From assembly GCF_021568285.1 (NCBI RefSeq), contig NZ_JAKGTQ010000003.1:310001-374000 (forward strand): DNA of 64,000 nucleotides, written 5' to 3'. The notes beneath the pieces were generated by a model. That model made no database searches and was not told the DNA's origin. It was given only the letters and a program-made list of their open reading frames with translations. This stretch comes from Rheinheimera sp. UJ63 (GTDB lineage: Bacteria > Pseudomonadota > Gammaproteobacteria > Enterobacterales > Alteromonadaceae). Shown one piece after another: positions 36,086 to 45,754 of this stretch (position 1 is its first letter; each line of letters starts with the position of its first letter). A program made the translations under genes and the position numbers.

Positions 36086-36732
36086 GTGGCGGCCTCCATT
36101 TCAGCTAGGTTTATCAACCGCCCAGCGGCAGGCACATCAGCCTGATCATGGGTGACTAACAGCGCAGGGATCTTCGCTTGCTGAATAAAGTTAAACACTA
36201 ACTCGCGTACTTCTTGGCGCAAACGGCTGTCGAGTTTGCTAAAAGGCTCATCTAATAATAACGCTTTAGGCTGCGCTAGCATCACGCGCAACAATGCCAC
36301 CCGCGCTTGTTGCCCACCCGAAAGACTCGCCGGATTGCGCAATGCCATGTCAGCTAACCCCACCGAGTCTAACGCCGCTAAGATCTGCGCTTGGCGCTGT
36401 GCACCTTTAATGGCTTTAGGCATGGCAAAAGCGATATTCTCTGCCACATTCAGATGAGGAAACAATAACGGATCTTGTAATAACAACCCCATGTGCCGTT
36501 GATGCGGCGGCAAGTGAGTGATGTCTTTACCATCTAACACTATTTGACCAGACGCGCTAAATTGCGGCGCCAATAAACCGCTCAGCCAATTCAGTAAACT
36601 CGATTTACCACTGCCCGACGGGCCCATAACCGTCAGTACTTCTCCAGCATGGATCTCGGTACTGAGCGACAGCAAAGGCTGCTGCTGACGACTTAACTGT
36701 AAAGCGTTGATCTGAAGCGTGCCGCTATTCAT
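36079..36732 (-). CDS. ynjD: ABC transporter ATP-binding protein (YnjD-like)
   Basis: A 217-residue ATPase with Walker A GPSGSGKSS (about 36-44), Q loop LLLQDPLLFPHL, signature LSGGQQARVALLR, Walker B ALLLDEPFSKLD and H loop LLVTHDQAD. It powers the neighbouring two-domain permease. The assignment to the YnjD group rests on synteny with ynjB and ynjC and on the short, ThiQ-like length. Confidence 0.92.
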   Translation of the reverse strand: MNSGTLQINALQLSRQQQPLLSLSTEIHAGEVLTVMGPSGSGKSSLLNWLSGLLAPQFSASGQIVLDGKDITHLPPHQRHMGLLLQDPLLFPHLNVAENIAFAMPKAIKGAQRQAQILAALDSVGLADMALRNPASLSGGQQARVALLRVMLAQPKALLLDEPFSKLDSRLRQEVRELVFNFIQQAKIPALLVTHDQADVPAAGRLINLAEMEAATC

Positions 36733-36742
36733 AAATCCTATC

Positions 36743-38467
36743 TCATTTTACTGCAACAGAGGCGTTGCTTTGCGTCTTGGTGCCAGGCTGAAAAAATAGT
36801 TTGCTGCACCAATAGGCTAGCAAGAAGGCCAAAGCAGGTAACAACATTTGTAATAAGGCATATACCGCAACCAAACGGCGGCTGCCGCCATTAGCCAAGG
36901 CAACGGCTTCGGTGGTTAGCGTAGCAACCCTACCCGCACCGGTTAACAGTGTGGGCAAATATTGACCAAAACTGACCGCTAGCCCTAAAGCCAAGGCCAA
37001 TAAAATTGGTTTAAACAATAAGGGCAATTTAACGCGAACAAACACGGCGCCCGGCGATAAACCCAAACTTGCTGCGACACTTGCCCAGCGCGGATCCAAC
37101 AAACGATAATTGCCCGCTAACGCCAAAAACACATAAGGTAATACAAATAAGCTGTGACTGGCGATCACTGTGCCCATACCTGGGGCAATGCCCAGTTGCT
37201 CTTGTAACCAAACAACCCCAAATAAAAAGGCGATTGCCGGCACTAACAACGGTAAATAAATAATACTTTGGCTCAACCAAGAGAGCGGTTTTTGCCGCAC
37301 TTGCTCAGCTTCTAAGGTGGCCAGTGTTAACAGCAAGGCCAAACCACTGGCCGCAAATGCGACGACTACGGCATTTAACAGCGGTAAACGAATAAATGGC
37401 AGTGCCGTGAGCCAATGGCTGAGTTGCAAGGTGTCGGGGACTAAATCGGGATAAGACCAATAACCCGCCATCGACCACAGTATTAAGCCCCCCATCGCCA
37501 ATACTAACGTCAAGCCAACGAGGCCTAAAATTAACCAGCTTAAACGTTGCCAAACAGCATCGGCATAACTTCTGCGGCCATTACTTAACAGGCGGCCTAA
37601 GCCCCACGCCAGCAAGCGCTCGGCACACCACCATGCGAGCAGTACACTTAACACTACAGCTAATTGCAATACGGCACCGGCCGAGGCCATAAAACGGCGA
37701 TGTAAATCGACATCATTAAACCACTGCACAATCGCTACAGCGAGCGTCGGTGGCCCTGATGGGCCAACAATTTGCGCGATTTCGACATTGGCACACCCAT
37801 AGGCTAACACCGCATAAATGGGTAAACGTAATTTAGGATAAAGCTGCGGTAACACCACTTTGCAAAAGGCCGTTAATCGCTGATAGCCCATACTTTGCGC
37901 CAACTGAAACTGCGTTAACACTGTGCTGTTTGCTAAAGCAGCCAGTGACATAATCATTAAAAACGGTAATTCTTTTAAAAAGAGCGCCAACATAATACTG
38001 ACGCCGACAGCATCATTGGGGAGTAACCAATCTGGCGGTGTTTGCCAGCCGGTGAGCAAAGCAAATACCCGACTAAAAAACCCCGATGGGGTGAGCAAAA
38101 AAGCCATGGCAATCGCGGCCGTAGCATGCGGTATCGCTAACAACGGACTAAAGATCCGCTGTAGCAGCATCATACCTCGGCTACCATAAAAACAGCCTAG
38201 TAATAACAAGCATACCAGCAACGCCAACAGGCTACTTAACACGCCGCTTGTGACACTTAATGTGACCATCTGTGGTAAACCCGGTTGTTGCCACAATTGC
38301 TGCCACGCCAGTAAATTAACCTGCTGAGAGCCCAGCGTGGGCAACCAACCAAAGGCCGGTAACAACACACCAATTAAACCGCCTAACACCGGCAGGACCA
38401 GCAGGGCGAATAGCAACCAAGGCGCTACCCTGATACCCCAGTCATAAAGTGACTGGCCCAGTTTCAT
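36743..38467 (-). CDS. ynjC: ABC transporter permease, two fused domains (YnjC-like)
   Basis: About 574 residues with two tandem permease domains, each with an EAA-type loop (LAQSMGYQRLTAFCKVVLPQL and ASLGLSPGAVFVRVKLPLL). The same fused design is known in YnjC and FbpB/ThiP. It forms the inner-membrane channel for the YnjB substrate. ATG 38467 overlaps the ynjB stop as ATGA, which settles the start over the longer reading. Confidence 0.92.
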   Translation of the reverse strand: MKLGQSLYDWGIRVAPWLLFALLVLPVLGGLIGVLLPAFGWLPTLGSQQVNLLAWQQLWQQPGLPQMVTLSVTSGVLSSLLALLVCLLLLGCFYGSRGMMLLQRIFSPLLAIPHATAAIAMAFLLTPSGFFSRVFALLTGWQTPPDWLLPNDAVGVSIMLALFLKELPFLMIMSLAALANSTVLTQFQLAQSMGYQRLTAFCKVVLPQLYPKLRLPIYAVLAYGCANVEIAQIVGPSGPPTLAVAIVQWFNDVDLHRRFMASAGAVLQLAVVLSVLLAWWCAERLLAWGLGRLLSNGRRSYADAVWQRLSWLILGLVGLTLVLAMGGLILWSMAGYWSYPDLVPDTLQLSHWLTALPFIRLPLLNAVVVAFAASGLALLLTLATLEAEQVRQKPLSWLSQSIIYLPLLVPAIAFLFGVVWLQEQLGIAPGMGTVIASHSLFVLPYVFLALAGNYRLLDPRWASVAASLGLSPGAVFVRVKLPLLFKPILLALALGLAVSFGQYLPTLLTGAGRVATLTTEAVALANGGSRRLVAVYALLQMLLPALAFLLAYWCSKLFFQPGTKTQSNASVAVK

Positions 38468-39765
38468 GGTTGCACCCCATAACGTGCTAACCAAGCGGCG
38501 GTAAGCGCCCTACTCCAACTCGGATGCGGCTCAGCTAAGGCTGTGGTCGTGCTTGCTAGCGGCAAAGCAGCCGGCTCGGTTTGTGTTGTACTGGGCCAAT
38601 TTAATAAGCGGCTGTCTAAAACGGTGCTATCCCCCCATACCGCTAATTGCTGTTTGTGCCACTGTGCTTCTGGCGACAATAAAAAGTTCGCCACCAGCTT
38701 GGCCGCGGCGCTGTGCGCGGCATTAAACGGGATCGCCACAAAATGTACATTGGCTAAACTGCCATCCTGCATGGCATAGCTGCGGGTGCTGCTTGGCAGA
38801 TCGTAACGACGCACCGCGGCAGGAATGCTGGAAGGCGCAAAACTAAACGCCAGTTGTAATTCTTCATCACTGACCAAACGCATTAATTCATTGCCGCTGC
38901 TCGGGAAATGCCGACCTTGACGCCATAAGTTGGGATGTAATTTGGCTAAATATGGCCACAGCACTGCGGTCATTTGTTCAAAGCTGGCGGCGGTGACAGG
39001 CTGATACAATAACGGGTCTTGCTGATTAAGCACTAATAATAATTGCTTTAAAAAGCTTACGCCTAAAAAATCAGGCGGCCTGGGGTAAGTAAAACGCCCT
39101 GGCTGTTGCTGACTGAATTCAAGCAGTGTTGCCATCGTGCGAGGCGCTGAAGCAAGATGCTGACTATTGTAATAAAAAACCAGCTGCGCTTGGCCCCAAG
39201 GGGCTTCCATCCCTAACGTCGGCAAACCAAAGTCTAAACGCATTTGCGGGTTTTCGTCAGCATTCACATAAATGAAGTTGGGCAATTGCTCAGCCCAATC
39301 TGCTTCTAACAGCTGCCGTTGTTGTAAACTGGCAAAGTTTTCCCCGTTAATCCAAATCAGATCAACACTGCCATTACGATGATTGTTGGCGGCCTTTTCA
39401 GCTAAGATGCGGCTAACCGCTTCGCCTGTATCTGCCAGCTTGACGTGAGTAAGACGAATACCATAACGCGCTGCTACTTCTTGGCCGACCCACTGAATAT
39501 ACTGATTGACCTGCGGATCGCCGCCCCAAGCATGCCAGTACACAGGTTGATTTTGGCCTTGTGCGATGATCTGCTGCCAGGCGGCACTGTCTGCAACAGC
39601 CATAGCTGACATGCTAGCGTGCGCTGAGGTGCTATTTTTACTAGCCACGTTTGTATTTGCCGTTTCTGTTACGCTAGCGTGGGCCAAAGACAGACTGGCG
39701 CATAACAACACACTACATTGGCACAAGCTTTGGCAAAACCAAGCCAAATTACTGCGCCACTGCAT
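38464..39765 (-). CDS. ynjB: Periplasmic substrate-binding protein (YnjB-like)
   Basis: A 433-residue exported protein: signal peptide (about 1-30, ending LSLAHA), a low-complexity Thr/Ser/Ala linker, then the binding fold with VYWHAWGGDPQVNQYIQWV, which is typical of the YnjB group. It delivers substrate to YnjCD. The physiological ligand of YnjB is not established; a thiamine-like or metal-related ligand has been suggested by family likeness. Its ATG lies 17 bases inside the end of the DUF547 gene. Confidence 0.9.
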   Translation of the reverse strand: MQWRSNLAWFCQSLCQCSVLLCASLSLAHASVTETANTNVASKNSTSAHASMSAMAVADSAAWQQIIAQGQNQPVYWHAWGGDPQVNQYIQWVGQEVAARYGIRLTHVKLADTGEAVSRILAEKAANNHRNGSVDLIWINGENFASLQQRQLLEADWAEQLPNFIYVNADENPQMRLDFGLPTLGMEAPWGQAQLVFYYNSQHLASAPRTMATLLEFSQQQPGRFTYPRPPDFLGVSFLKQLLLVLNQQDPLLYQPVTAASFEQMTAVLWPYLAKLHPNLWRQGRHFPSSGNELMRLVSDEELQLAFSFAPSSIPAAVRRYDLPSSTRSYAMQDGSLANVHFVAIPFNAAHSAAAKLVANFLLSPEAQWHKQQLAVWGDSTVLDSRLLNWPSTTQTEPAALPLASTTTALAEPHPSWSRALTAAWLARYGVQP

Positions 39766-40543
39766 TCAACCGCCAATCATAATCCAGAAAAGAAATCGGC
39801 AGCTTGCCTGCCGCTAACTGCTGCTGTTGGCGTTCATCCAGCTGTAACGCCTGTGCATAGCGCAACAAAAAACTCGCCAAACTGCGGCTATCGCGCCAAG
39901 GTTGTTGGAAATCTTCTTTGTACCATTTAAAAATTGCCGACAGCTGCAAGCGTTCGTCAGTGGCTAAATTGCGCGAGCGATCGGACAGAAAACGCACCGT
40001 TTGCTGCTCTAATTGTTGTTCTAAAGTGGCCGCGTTATAGGCTTCTTCACGCAACGCCGGACAACCGATACTGGCACAATTCACGGCAAAATGAATGCGC
40101 GGCTCGTTAAAGTCACCGCTGCCGCGGATCATCTCATGTTCGATTTCATCTAAAGAACGGTGTTGACCTAATAAAGGAATAAACCGTTTCTTCCACGGTG
40201 ACTGAAACAAAGTGCCCAGATCTTTGATAGAGTCTAAGTTGGGATACGCCGTTAAAATCAACTGTAATGTCCAAGCGTTATAAGCATTGAGCAAAAAGGC
40301 TAAACGCTCTGCCGTAGGCCATTGCTTAAATGTACTCATTTCTACAGCGCTTAACGAGGTTAAATAGGCCTCAAGTTGCGCTTGCTGTTGTTGCAACAAC
40401 CGGTAATTTACCGCGGTGGCATGGCCACCGGGCAAAGCATGCACCGTTTGCTGTAATAACTGGGTCAGCGGTTGATGTTCAAAGGTGCGCGCTTGCCCCT
40501 GTAAACTAAAACACAGTAGCCATAACAGTGTTACAAAACGCAT
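39749..40543 (-). CDS. DUF547 protein, exported
   Basis: A 264-residue protein with a signal peptide (MRFVTLLWLLCFSLQGQA) and a full DUF547 domain: FLLNAYNAWTLQ, RSLDEIEHEMIR and HFAVNCASIGCPALR with conserved Cys and His. The function of the domain is unknown; bacterial members are often next to TVP38 or redox genes. Here it lies between such a fusion and ynjB, and both ends overlap or nearly touch neighbours, so it is in the operon. Confidence 0.88.
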   Translation of the reverse strand: MRFVTLLWLLCFSLQGQARTFEHQPLTQLLQQTVHALPGGHATAVNYRLLQQQQAQLEAYLTSLSAVEMSTFKQWPTAERLAFLLNAYNAWTLQLILTAYPNLDSIKDLGTLFQSPWKKRFIPLLGQHRSLDEIEHEMIRGSGDFNEPRIHFAVNCASIGCPALREEAYNAATLEQQLEQQTVRFLSDRSRNLATDERLQLSAIFKWYKEDFQQPWRDSRSLASFLLRYAQALQLDERQQQQLAAGKLPISFLDYDWRLNAVAQ

Positions 40544-40547
40544 AAGC

Positions 40548-42740
40548 TTATCCTTTTAAGCGCCAGTGATGGTATTTTTGCAGCAGCGATAAAATCGTTG
40601 CAGGCGCATGCGCACGTTTCCACTCGCCGGCGGCGTATTTATTGGCTTCGGCCCAGGTTGGATAACTGTGAATGGTCCCCAAAATTTTGTTTAAGCCTAA
40701 ACCGTGCTTCATCGCCAAGACAAATTCAGCCAATAAATCGCCGGCATGCTCAGCAATAATGGTCACCCCTAAGATCTGATCTTTACCCGGCTTAGTCAGC
40801 ACTTTCACTAAGCCTTGCGCAGCCCCATCTGTGATGGCGCGATCTAACTCACCTATGTCAAAGCGCGTGACTTCATAAGCGATGCCCTGCTCTTTGGCTA
40901 CTTGCTCATTGATGCCCACTCGGGCCACTTCCGGATCGATAAAGGTTGTCCAGGGGATCACACGATAATCGACTTTGAATTTTTTGAACTGACCAAACAA
41001 CGCATTCACCGCGGCATACCAAGCTTGATGAGCGGCCACATGCGTAAACTGATAAGGCCCAACAATGTCCCCTGCCGCAAAAATATTCGGTAATAAGGTT
41101 TCTAAATAGTCATTGGTTTGGACTGTCCGCGAGGTTTCAATCCCGAGCTCTTGCAAACCAAAACCCTCTAAGCGTGCGGTACGGCCTACAGCACAAATTA
41201 ATTCATCATAAGGCAAGGCCATTTCTTGGCCTTGATGCTCGACGATTAAACATTTTTTCGCATCTTGTATTTCGCAGCGTAATGCTTTGTGCGACGTTAA
41301 TAGCGTTACACCACTGCTTGTCAGCGCTTTGTGGGCAAAATCACTGATCTCACGATCTTCTTTGATCATCACCCGCTCGGCCATTTCGACTTGCGTCACT
41401 TCACTGCCAAGCCTGGCAAAACTTTGCGCCAGCTCACAGCCAATGGGCCCACCCCCTAAGATGACTAATTTAGCCGGTGGCTGCTCACGTTCGGCTAAAG
41501 CCTGCCATAAGGTATCACTGGTTAAATACCCCAGCTCTTTTAAACCGGGTAAAGGCGGCACAAACGGCTGTGCCCCCGCGGCAATAATAATGCTGCGCGC
41601 GGTAAGTTGCTGCACACGGCCATCCGTCAGCGTGATCTGCACCGTCCATGGATCGAGCAATTTGCCATAACCCTGCAACACCTCAACCCCTAAATTGGTA
41701 TAACGTTCTACGCTATCATGTGGCGCAATATCAGCAATCACTTGCTCAATGCGCGCCATGACTTTTTTAAACGAAAACGGCGCAAGCATGCCCTGCTGAT
41801 GACTCAACGGCTCGGCCGCCGCTAGACCATAATGCTCGGCATGCCGCAGCGTATGCGCGACCTTGGCACTTTTAATTAACGCTTTACTGGGTACACAGCC
41901 AAAATTTAAGCAATCGCCCCCCATTTTATGCGCTTCAATTAAGGTGACTTTGGCTTTCACCGCTGCCGCAATATAACTGCTCACTAACCCCGCTGCGCCG
42001 GCGCCAATCACAATCAGGTTTCGATCAAACTGCTTTGGTTTTTGCCATTTCGCATACAAGCGGCGCTGATTAATCAGTTTAATTAAGCCTTTCGCCAACC
42101 AAGGGAACAAGCCTAATAGTGCAAAAGACAACAGCATATTTAACGATAAAATACCGGCTAAGCTGTCAAGCTGTGCTATCTGCGTACCCGCATTCACATA
42201 AACAAAGGTACCGGCTAACATGCCTACTTGGCTCACCCAATAAAAAGTCCCTGCCCGCAGCGCGGTTAAACCCATCAATATGTTAATGAGAAAAAACGGG
42301 AAAATGGGCACTAATCGCAAGGTAAACAGATAAAAGGCACCATCTCGATCAATGCCTTGATCAATGGCTTTTAGCCGAGTAGAGAACTTTTGTTGCAAGG
42401 TGCTGCGCAGCATGTAGCGCGCCACTAAAAAAGCCAAGGTGGCACCGATGCTTGAGGCAAATGACACCAATAACAAGCCCTGCCATAAGCCAAATAAGGC
42501 CCCTGATGCCACAGTAAGAATTAATGCCCCCGGTAAAGACAGCGCCGTAACCAGTACATAAAACAGAAAAAACCCACCCGCGACCAGCCAAGGCGACGCC
42601 TGATACCACTGGCTAAACTCTGTTAGCCCTTGCTTTAAACCGGCAAAGGTTAAAAGCTGATGCAGGTCGAAGTAAAAAAAACTGCCCGCAAGCAACAGCA
42701 ATAACAGTAAAACCAATATTTTTTTAAACATAGTATCCAC
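40548..42740 (-). CDS. TVP38/DedA-like membrane domain fused to pyridine-nucleotide disulphide oxidoreductase
   Basis: A 730-residue fusion. Residues 1-225 are a SNARE-associated/TVP38 membrane domain (LPGALILTVASGALFG, FPFFLINILMGLT). Residues 240-720 are a mercuric-reductase/lipoamide-dehydrogenase-like flavoprotein with FAD motif VIGAGAAGLVSS, redox disulphide GGDCLNFGCVPSKAL, NAD motif LGGGPIGCELAQ and the C-terminal dimer domain ending in HSYPTWAEA. No C-terminal Cys pair for mercury is present, so mercury reduction is unlikely. The gene is 22 bases after the TonB receptor. Confidence 0.92.
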   Translation of the reverse strand: MDTMFKKILVLLLLLLLAGSFFYFDLHQLLTFAGLKQGLTEFSQWYQASPWLVAGGFFLFYVLVTALSLPGALILTVASGALFGLWQGLLLVSFASSIGATLAFLVARYMLRSTLQQKFSTRLKAIDQGIDRDGAFYLFTLRLVPIFPFFLINILMGLTALRAGTFYWVSQVGMLAGTFVYVNAGTQIAQLDSLAGILSLNMLLSFALLGLFPWLAKGLIKLINQRRLYAKWQKPKQFDRNLIVIGAGAAGLVSSYIAAAVKAKVTLIEAHKMGGDCLNFGCVPSKALIKSAKVAHTLRHAEHYGLAAAEPLSHQQGMLAPFSFKKVMARIEQVIADIAPHDSVERYTNLGVEVLQGYGKLLDPWTVQITLTDGRVQQLTARSIIIAAGAQPFVPPLPGLKELGYLTSDTLWQALAEREQPPAKLVILGGGPIGCELAQSFARLGSEVTQVEMAERVMIKEDREISDFAHKALTSSGVTLLTSHKALRCEIQDAKKCLIVEHQGQEMALPYDELICAVGRTARLEGFGLQELGIETSRTVQTNDYLETLLPNIFAAGDIVGPYQFTHVAAHQAWYAAVNALFGQFKKFKVDYRVIPWTTFIDPEVARVGINEQVAKEQGIAYEVTRFDIGELDRAITDGAAQGLVKVLTKPGKDQILGVTIIAEHAGDLLAEFVLAMKHGLGLNKILGTIHSYPTWAEANKYAAGEWKRAHAPATILSLLQKYHHWRLKG

Positions 42741-42762
42741 TTATCAATTTAAGAGCGCAGCA

Positions 42763-45141
42763 TTAAAAACGGTAGGTCACCGAGGCTTTTACATTACGGG
42801 GTAATTCAGGAAACACCAAGGTTGAGCCAAAATAACCGCCTTCAAATACCGGCCGCCAGTTTTGCTGCTGCGTCACGTTAAGCACATCCAGTCGCATTAA
42901 CCATTGTGGGCTCAGCTGATAACTACTGTTCAGATTAATATGATACTGATCGCGAATTTGCACCGTGGCTAAGAAGTCTAACGGATAGCTCTTGGTATAC
43001 ACCGTGGCTAACCCCACTTGCCACAGCTCGGTTAATTGATAACCGGCGTTCAAAGACAAAATTGTTGAGGGGATCCCCTGTACTCGGCCAGATGATGGCG
43101 CAAAGCCCGCAAAATTCGGTGCGCCAATGCCGGTACCGGCAATAATATCGGGGCGTGAGTTATCAAAAGCATCAGCAACTTGCTGGCTATCTTGAAAGCT
43201 CGCTGAATCATCATAACGCGCATCTAAATAGCTGTAGGCGAGATTAAACCAATATAACTCGGCGCGGTAAAACACCTGCGCTTCAAACCCAGCCGTACGA
43301 ATACCGCTGTTGCTGCCGTCACGATTACGTAAGCTGCGCCGCTGTTGAAACACCGCGGCATCAGCATACCAGCTGCTCTGCACGGGATCGTACTTAATAC
43401 CGGTTTCAACTAAGGTGTTTTCGGTGGCAAAGTTAAGCGGGTTAATTTGATTGTTCGCCCCCAAAACCGTGCCGCCAGCCATACTGTTAGAGGTTGCTTC
43501 GTTGTAATTAGCGCTGGCATACAGCACTAAATCGGGCTGCAGTTTATAACTGACACTCAGCATACCGCTAGACAGTAATTCAGCATGGCTATCTTGCGCC
43601 GCTATTTGCCCTGCCGGCGGCAACGCATCACGGGCGGTCACGTCATACTGATCGGCACGCAGGCCAACAATGCTGCTCCATTTATCACTCCACTGGCTGT
43701 CGTGCTGCACAAACACACCCGTTTGCCAGCTGGTTGAATCCGTGGTGTCGGATAAGGAGAAATCACCGGTGCCGTCGTTATTAATATCGTATTGCGCACC
43801 GGGTGACACATAAATACCGGGGCGAAGCTCGACTAAGCGCGCTTGCTGTGCTGGCATTAACGGGATGCGTCGATTAGACAGCGGCCCGGTTAAATCAATA
43901 GGAAGATCCGCTTCGGTAGTAAATTGGCTGTAGCCCAGCACATCGTTATAACGGACATTCAGCCCAAAGGTGGTTTGCTGCGCTGCCTGCCACTGATATT
44001 GGAATTCGGTACGGTTTTCAAAGGTATCAGCACCATCAATAATCTCAACAAAACTGTTGCCGGCAATCTCTTCGCGGCTTAAATGCTGAAAATAACTGAT
44101 ATTGCGCACTAACCACTGCTCACTGAGTTGCTGTCGGTATTCACTGTGTACTAAAAAAGTTTGCGCTTGGTTAGTATCGTCTGGATCGGTCAGTACTTGA
44201 TTGCGCGGCAACAGTACTTGGCCCGTGGGCGACACGAGCGCAAAGGCACCGGGTACGGTGCTGCCATTAGGCTGACGACCTTGGCCGGTGATATACAAGC
44301 CCGAATCGATCAGCGCTTGGGTTGGTCGGTTAATGCCAGCGATGTCGGTATAATTGGCTTTATAATATTCGGCGCTCAGATCCCAACGCGTATCGGCATC
44401 TAACTGCCAGCGACCACTGACATAAGCGCTGGTACTGCGATGATGGCTAAAATCATAAAAACTGTCTTCATCAATATGCTCTAAGCTTAGGCGCACACCG
44501 GCTTCGTTCTCCAATAGCGGCTGATTGATATCTAGCTGCGCCCGATATTGCTGCCAACTGCCCGCACTGACCCTCAGCTGCTGACTGGCTTGCTCTAGCG
44601 AGGCTTTTTTACTGACCAAATTGACATAACCGCCGTTGCGCTGGGTGCTACCGAGTATCACCGGTGGTGGCCCTTTTACAATATCGAGTTGCTCAATCGC
44701 ATTAAAGGATAACGGCACACCAAAACCATTATTACCCGCTTGGCGACGAATACCGTTTTCAAACAGCTCACCTAACTGACCGCGTAAACTGGGTAAACTG
44801 GGCGCGCCAAAGCCAGAGGCCGCATAACTATTAGGCGTTAGGGCTAAAATATCTTGCAGTGAGGTAATGGCATATTGTTGCATCATCTCTTCAGTAATCA
44901 CCGTGACCGAGCGCGCAATATCGACTAGCGCTTTGTCATCACCAAAGCTACCGCTGACCCGGGCAAATTTCGGCGAAATACGGTCGTCATCGCTTTGCAC
45001 ACCTTTAACGTTAATCACTTCGACCGGATCCGTCTGCTCAGCAGACTCGGTTGCTGCCATGCTTTGCGCTAAGGTTTGAGCTGAAGCGGTGAGAAGTGTC
45101 AGCGCAATCGCTGCCGCTAAGGGGTGATAATGAAATCGCAA
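42763..45141 (-). CDS. TonB-dependent siderophore-type receptor
   Basis: A 792-residue outer-membrane receptor with signal peptide (to about residue 25, LAQS), a TonB-box-like VEVINVKG (about 40-47), plug domain (SVTVITEEMMQQ, GQLGELFENGIRR, KGPPPVILGSTQRNGGYVN) and a C-terminal 22-strand barrel ending in aromatic YRF. It imports a chelate under TonB energy. The gene begins with TTG, with GAAGGT seven bases upstream. As first gene of the array with ynjBCD, its ligand may be what that ABC system takes up. Confidence 0.92.
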   Translation of the reverse strand: MRFHYHPLAAAIALTLLTASAQTLAQSMAATESAEQTDPVEVINVKGVQSDDDRISPKFARVSGSFGDDKALVDIARSVTVITEEMMQQYAITSLQDILALTPNSYAASGFGAPSLPSLRGQLGELFENGIRRQAGNNGFGVPLSFNAIEQLDIVKGPPPVILGSTQRNGGYVNLVSKKASLEQASQQLRVSAGSWQQYRAQLDINQPLLENEAGVRLSLEHIDEDSFYDFSHHRSTSAYVSGRWQLDADTRWDLSAEYYKANYTDIAGINRPTQALIDSGLYITGQGRQPNGSTVPGAFALVSPTGQVLLPRNQVLTDPDDTNQAQTFLVHSEYRQQLSEQWLVRNISYFQHLSREEIAGNSFVEIIDGADTFENRTEFQYQWQAAQQTTFGLNVRYNDVLGYSQFTTEADLPIDLTGPLSNRRIPLMPAQQARLVELRPGIYVSPGAQYDINNDGTGDFSLSDTTDSTSWQTGVFVQHDSQWSDKWSSIVGLRADQYDVTARDALPPAGQIAAQDSHAELLSSGMLSVSYKLQPDLVLYASANYNEATSNSMAGGTVLGANNQINPLNFATENTLVETGIKYDPVQSSWYADAAVFQQRRSLRNRDGSNSGIRTAGFEAQVFYRAELYWFNLAYSYLDARYDDSASFQDSQQVADAFDNSRPDIIAGTGIGAPNFAGFAPSSGRVQGIPSTILSLNAGYQLTELWQVGLATVYTKSYPLDFLATVQIRDQYHINLNSSYQLSPQWLMRLDVLNVTQQQNWRPVFEGGYFGSTLVFPELPRNVKASVTYRF

Positions 45142-45228
45142 AATAAATACCTTCTTTTTATAAGAATAAGTGAGATGTCAGTGCTGAAACGTTAAATGCC
45201 GATAAGCCTACTGACTTAACTATAATGT

Positions 45229-45250
45229 AAAAAACGCACCACTCGGTGCG
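45229..45250 (-). terminator. Minus-strand intrinsic terminator upstream of the TonB receptor
   Basis: On the minus strand CGCACC-GAGT-GGTGCG is followed at once by TTTTTT. It is strand-specific (no T-run on the plus side) and lies 88 bases before the receptor start, 500 bases after the previous gene. It can end a separate RNA or act as an attenuator. Confidence 0.7.
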
Positions 45251-45754
45251 TATTATCTCTCTATTGTTGGTTTAGCTAAAAATAGTTACAGCATTAGGAA
45301 AATAAATGTCTGCCAACGCGAGGCCAAAGCAGAGATAACTGCATGATTGCTTATACTGAAAAAAGCCGCCTCTAGCCCAACGACCTTAAAAAGAAGAACC
45401 TAGCTGTTGCAGAAAAACGAGCGCTTCTAGGGTGGAAACGTGGCCGAGAATGGCATTATGTTGCGGTTAGCAGCTAAAGCGCAACATAATCTCAGGGTAG
45501 GGATGTTCAAATTTCAGGGTGTTTTCTAGCCGCGTTTGGTTAATATGTTACTGCATAAGCAACCCTAGAACTAAAACACCTTAATTAGCCAACGCAAGCC
45601 AGAGCCTCGATCAAGCTAAGGCTCCGGCGGGATATTATATTGGCTTGGGTTATGAGTAAAATAAGCCTATGCGTGCCTTAGATTTTACCTCGCGCTTTTT
45701 AACCGAAATGACTTGAGCAGATCAAAACAGCCGGCGCAGTAGTTTATCTGCGCC
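45251..45754. other. Gene-free 500-base region rich in inverted repeats
   Basis: No open frame of 60 codons. Several dyads are visible: ATTATGTTGCG/CGCAACATAAT (45455-45490), TTCTAGGGT at 45425-45433 with ACCCTAGAA near 45561, GGTGTTTT near 45518 with AAAACACC near 45573, and GAGCC/GGCTC near 45602-45624. Together with the terminator at 45229 it could encode a structured RNA on the minus strand. Confidence 0.5.
45455..45490. repeat. 11-base inverted repeat (36-nt hairpin)
   Basis: ATTATGTTGCG (45455-45465) pairs perfectly with CGCAACATAAT (45480-45490). Inside it, TTAGC/GCTAA can extend the stem after a small internal loop. Confidence 0.6.

Noticed and set aside
40548-42740. Mercuric reductase (merA)
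   Set aside because: The redox disulphide is present but the C-terminal mercury-binding Cys pair and the heavy-metal-binding N-domain are absent, and there are no mer neighbours.
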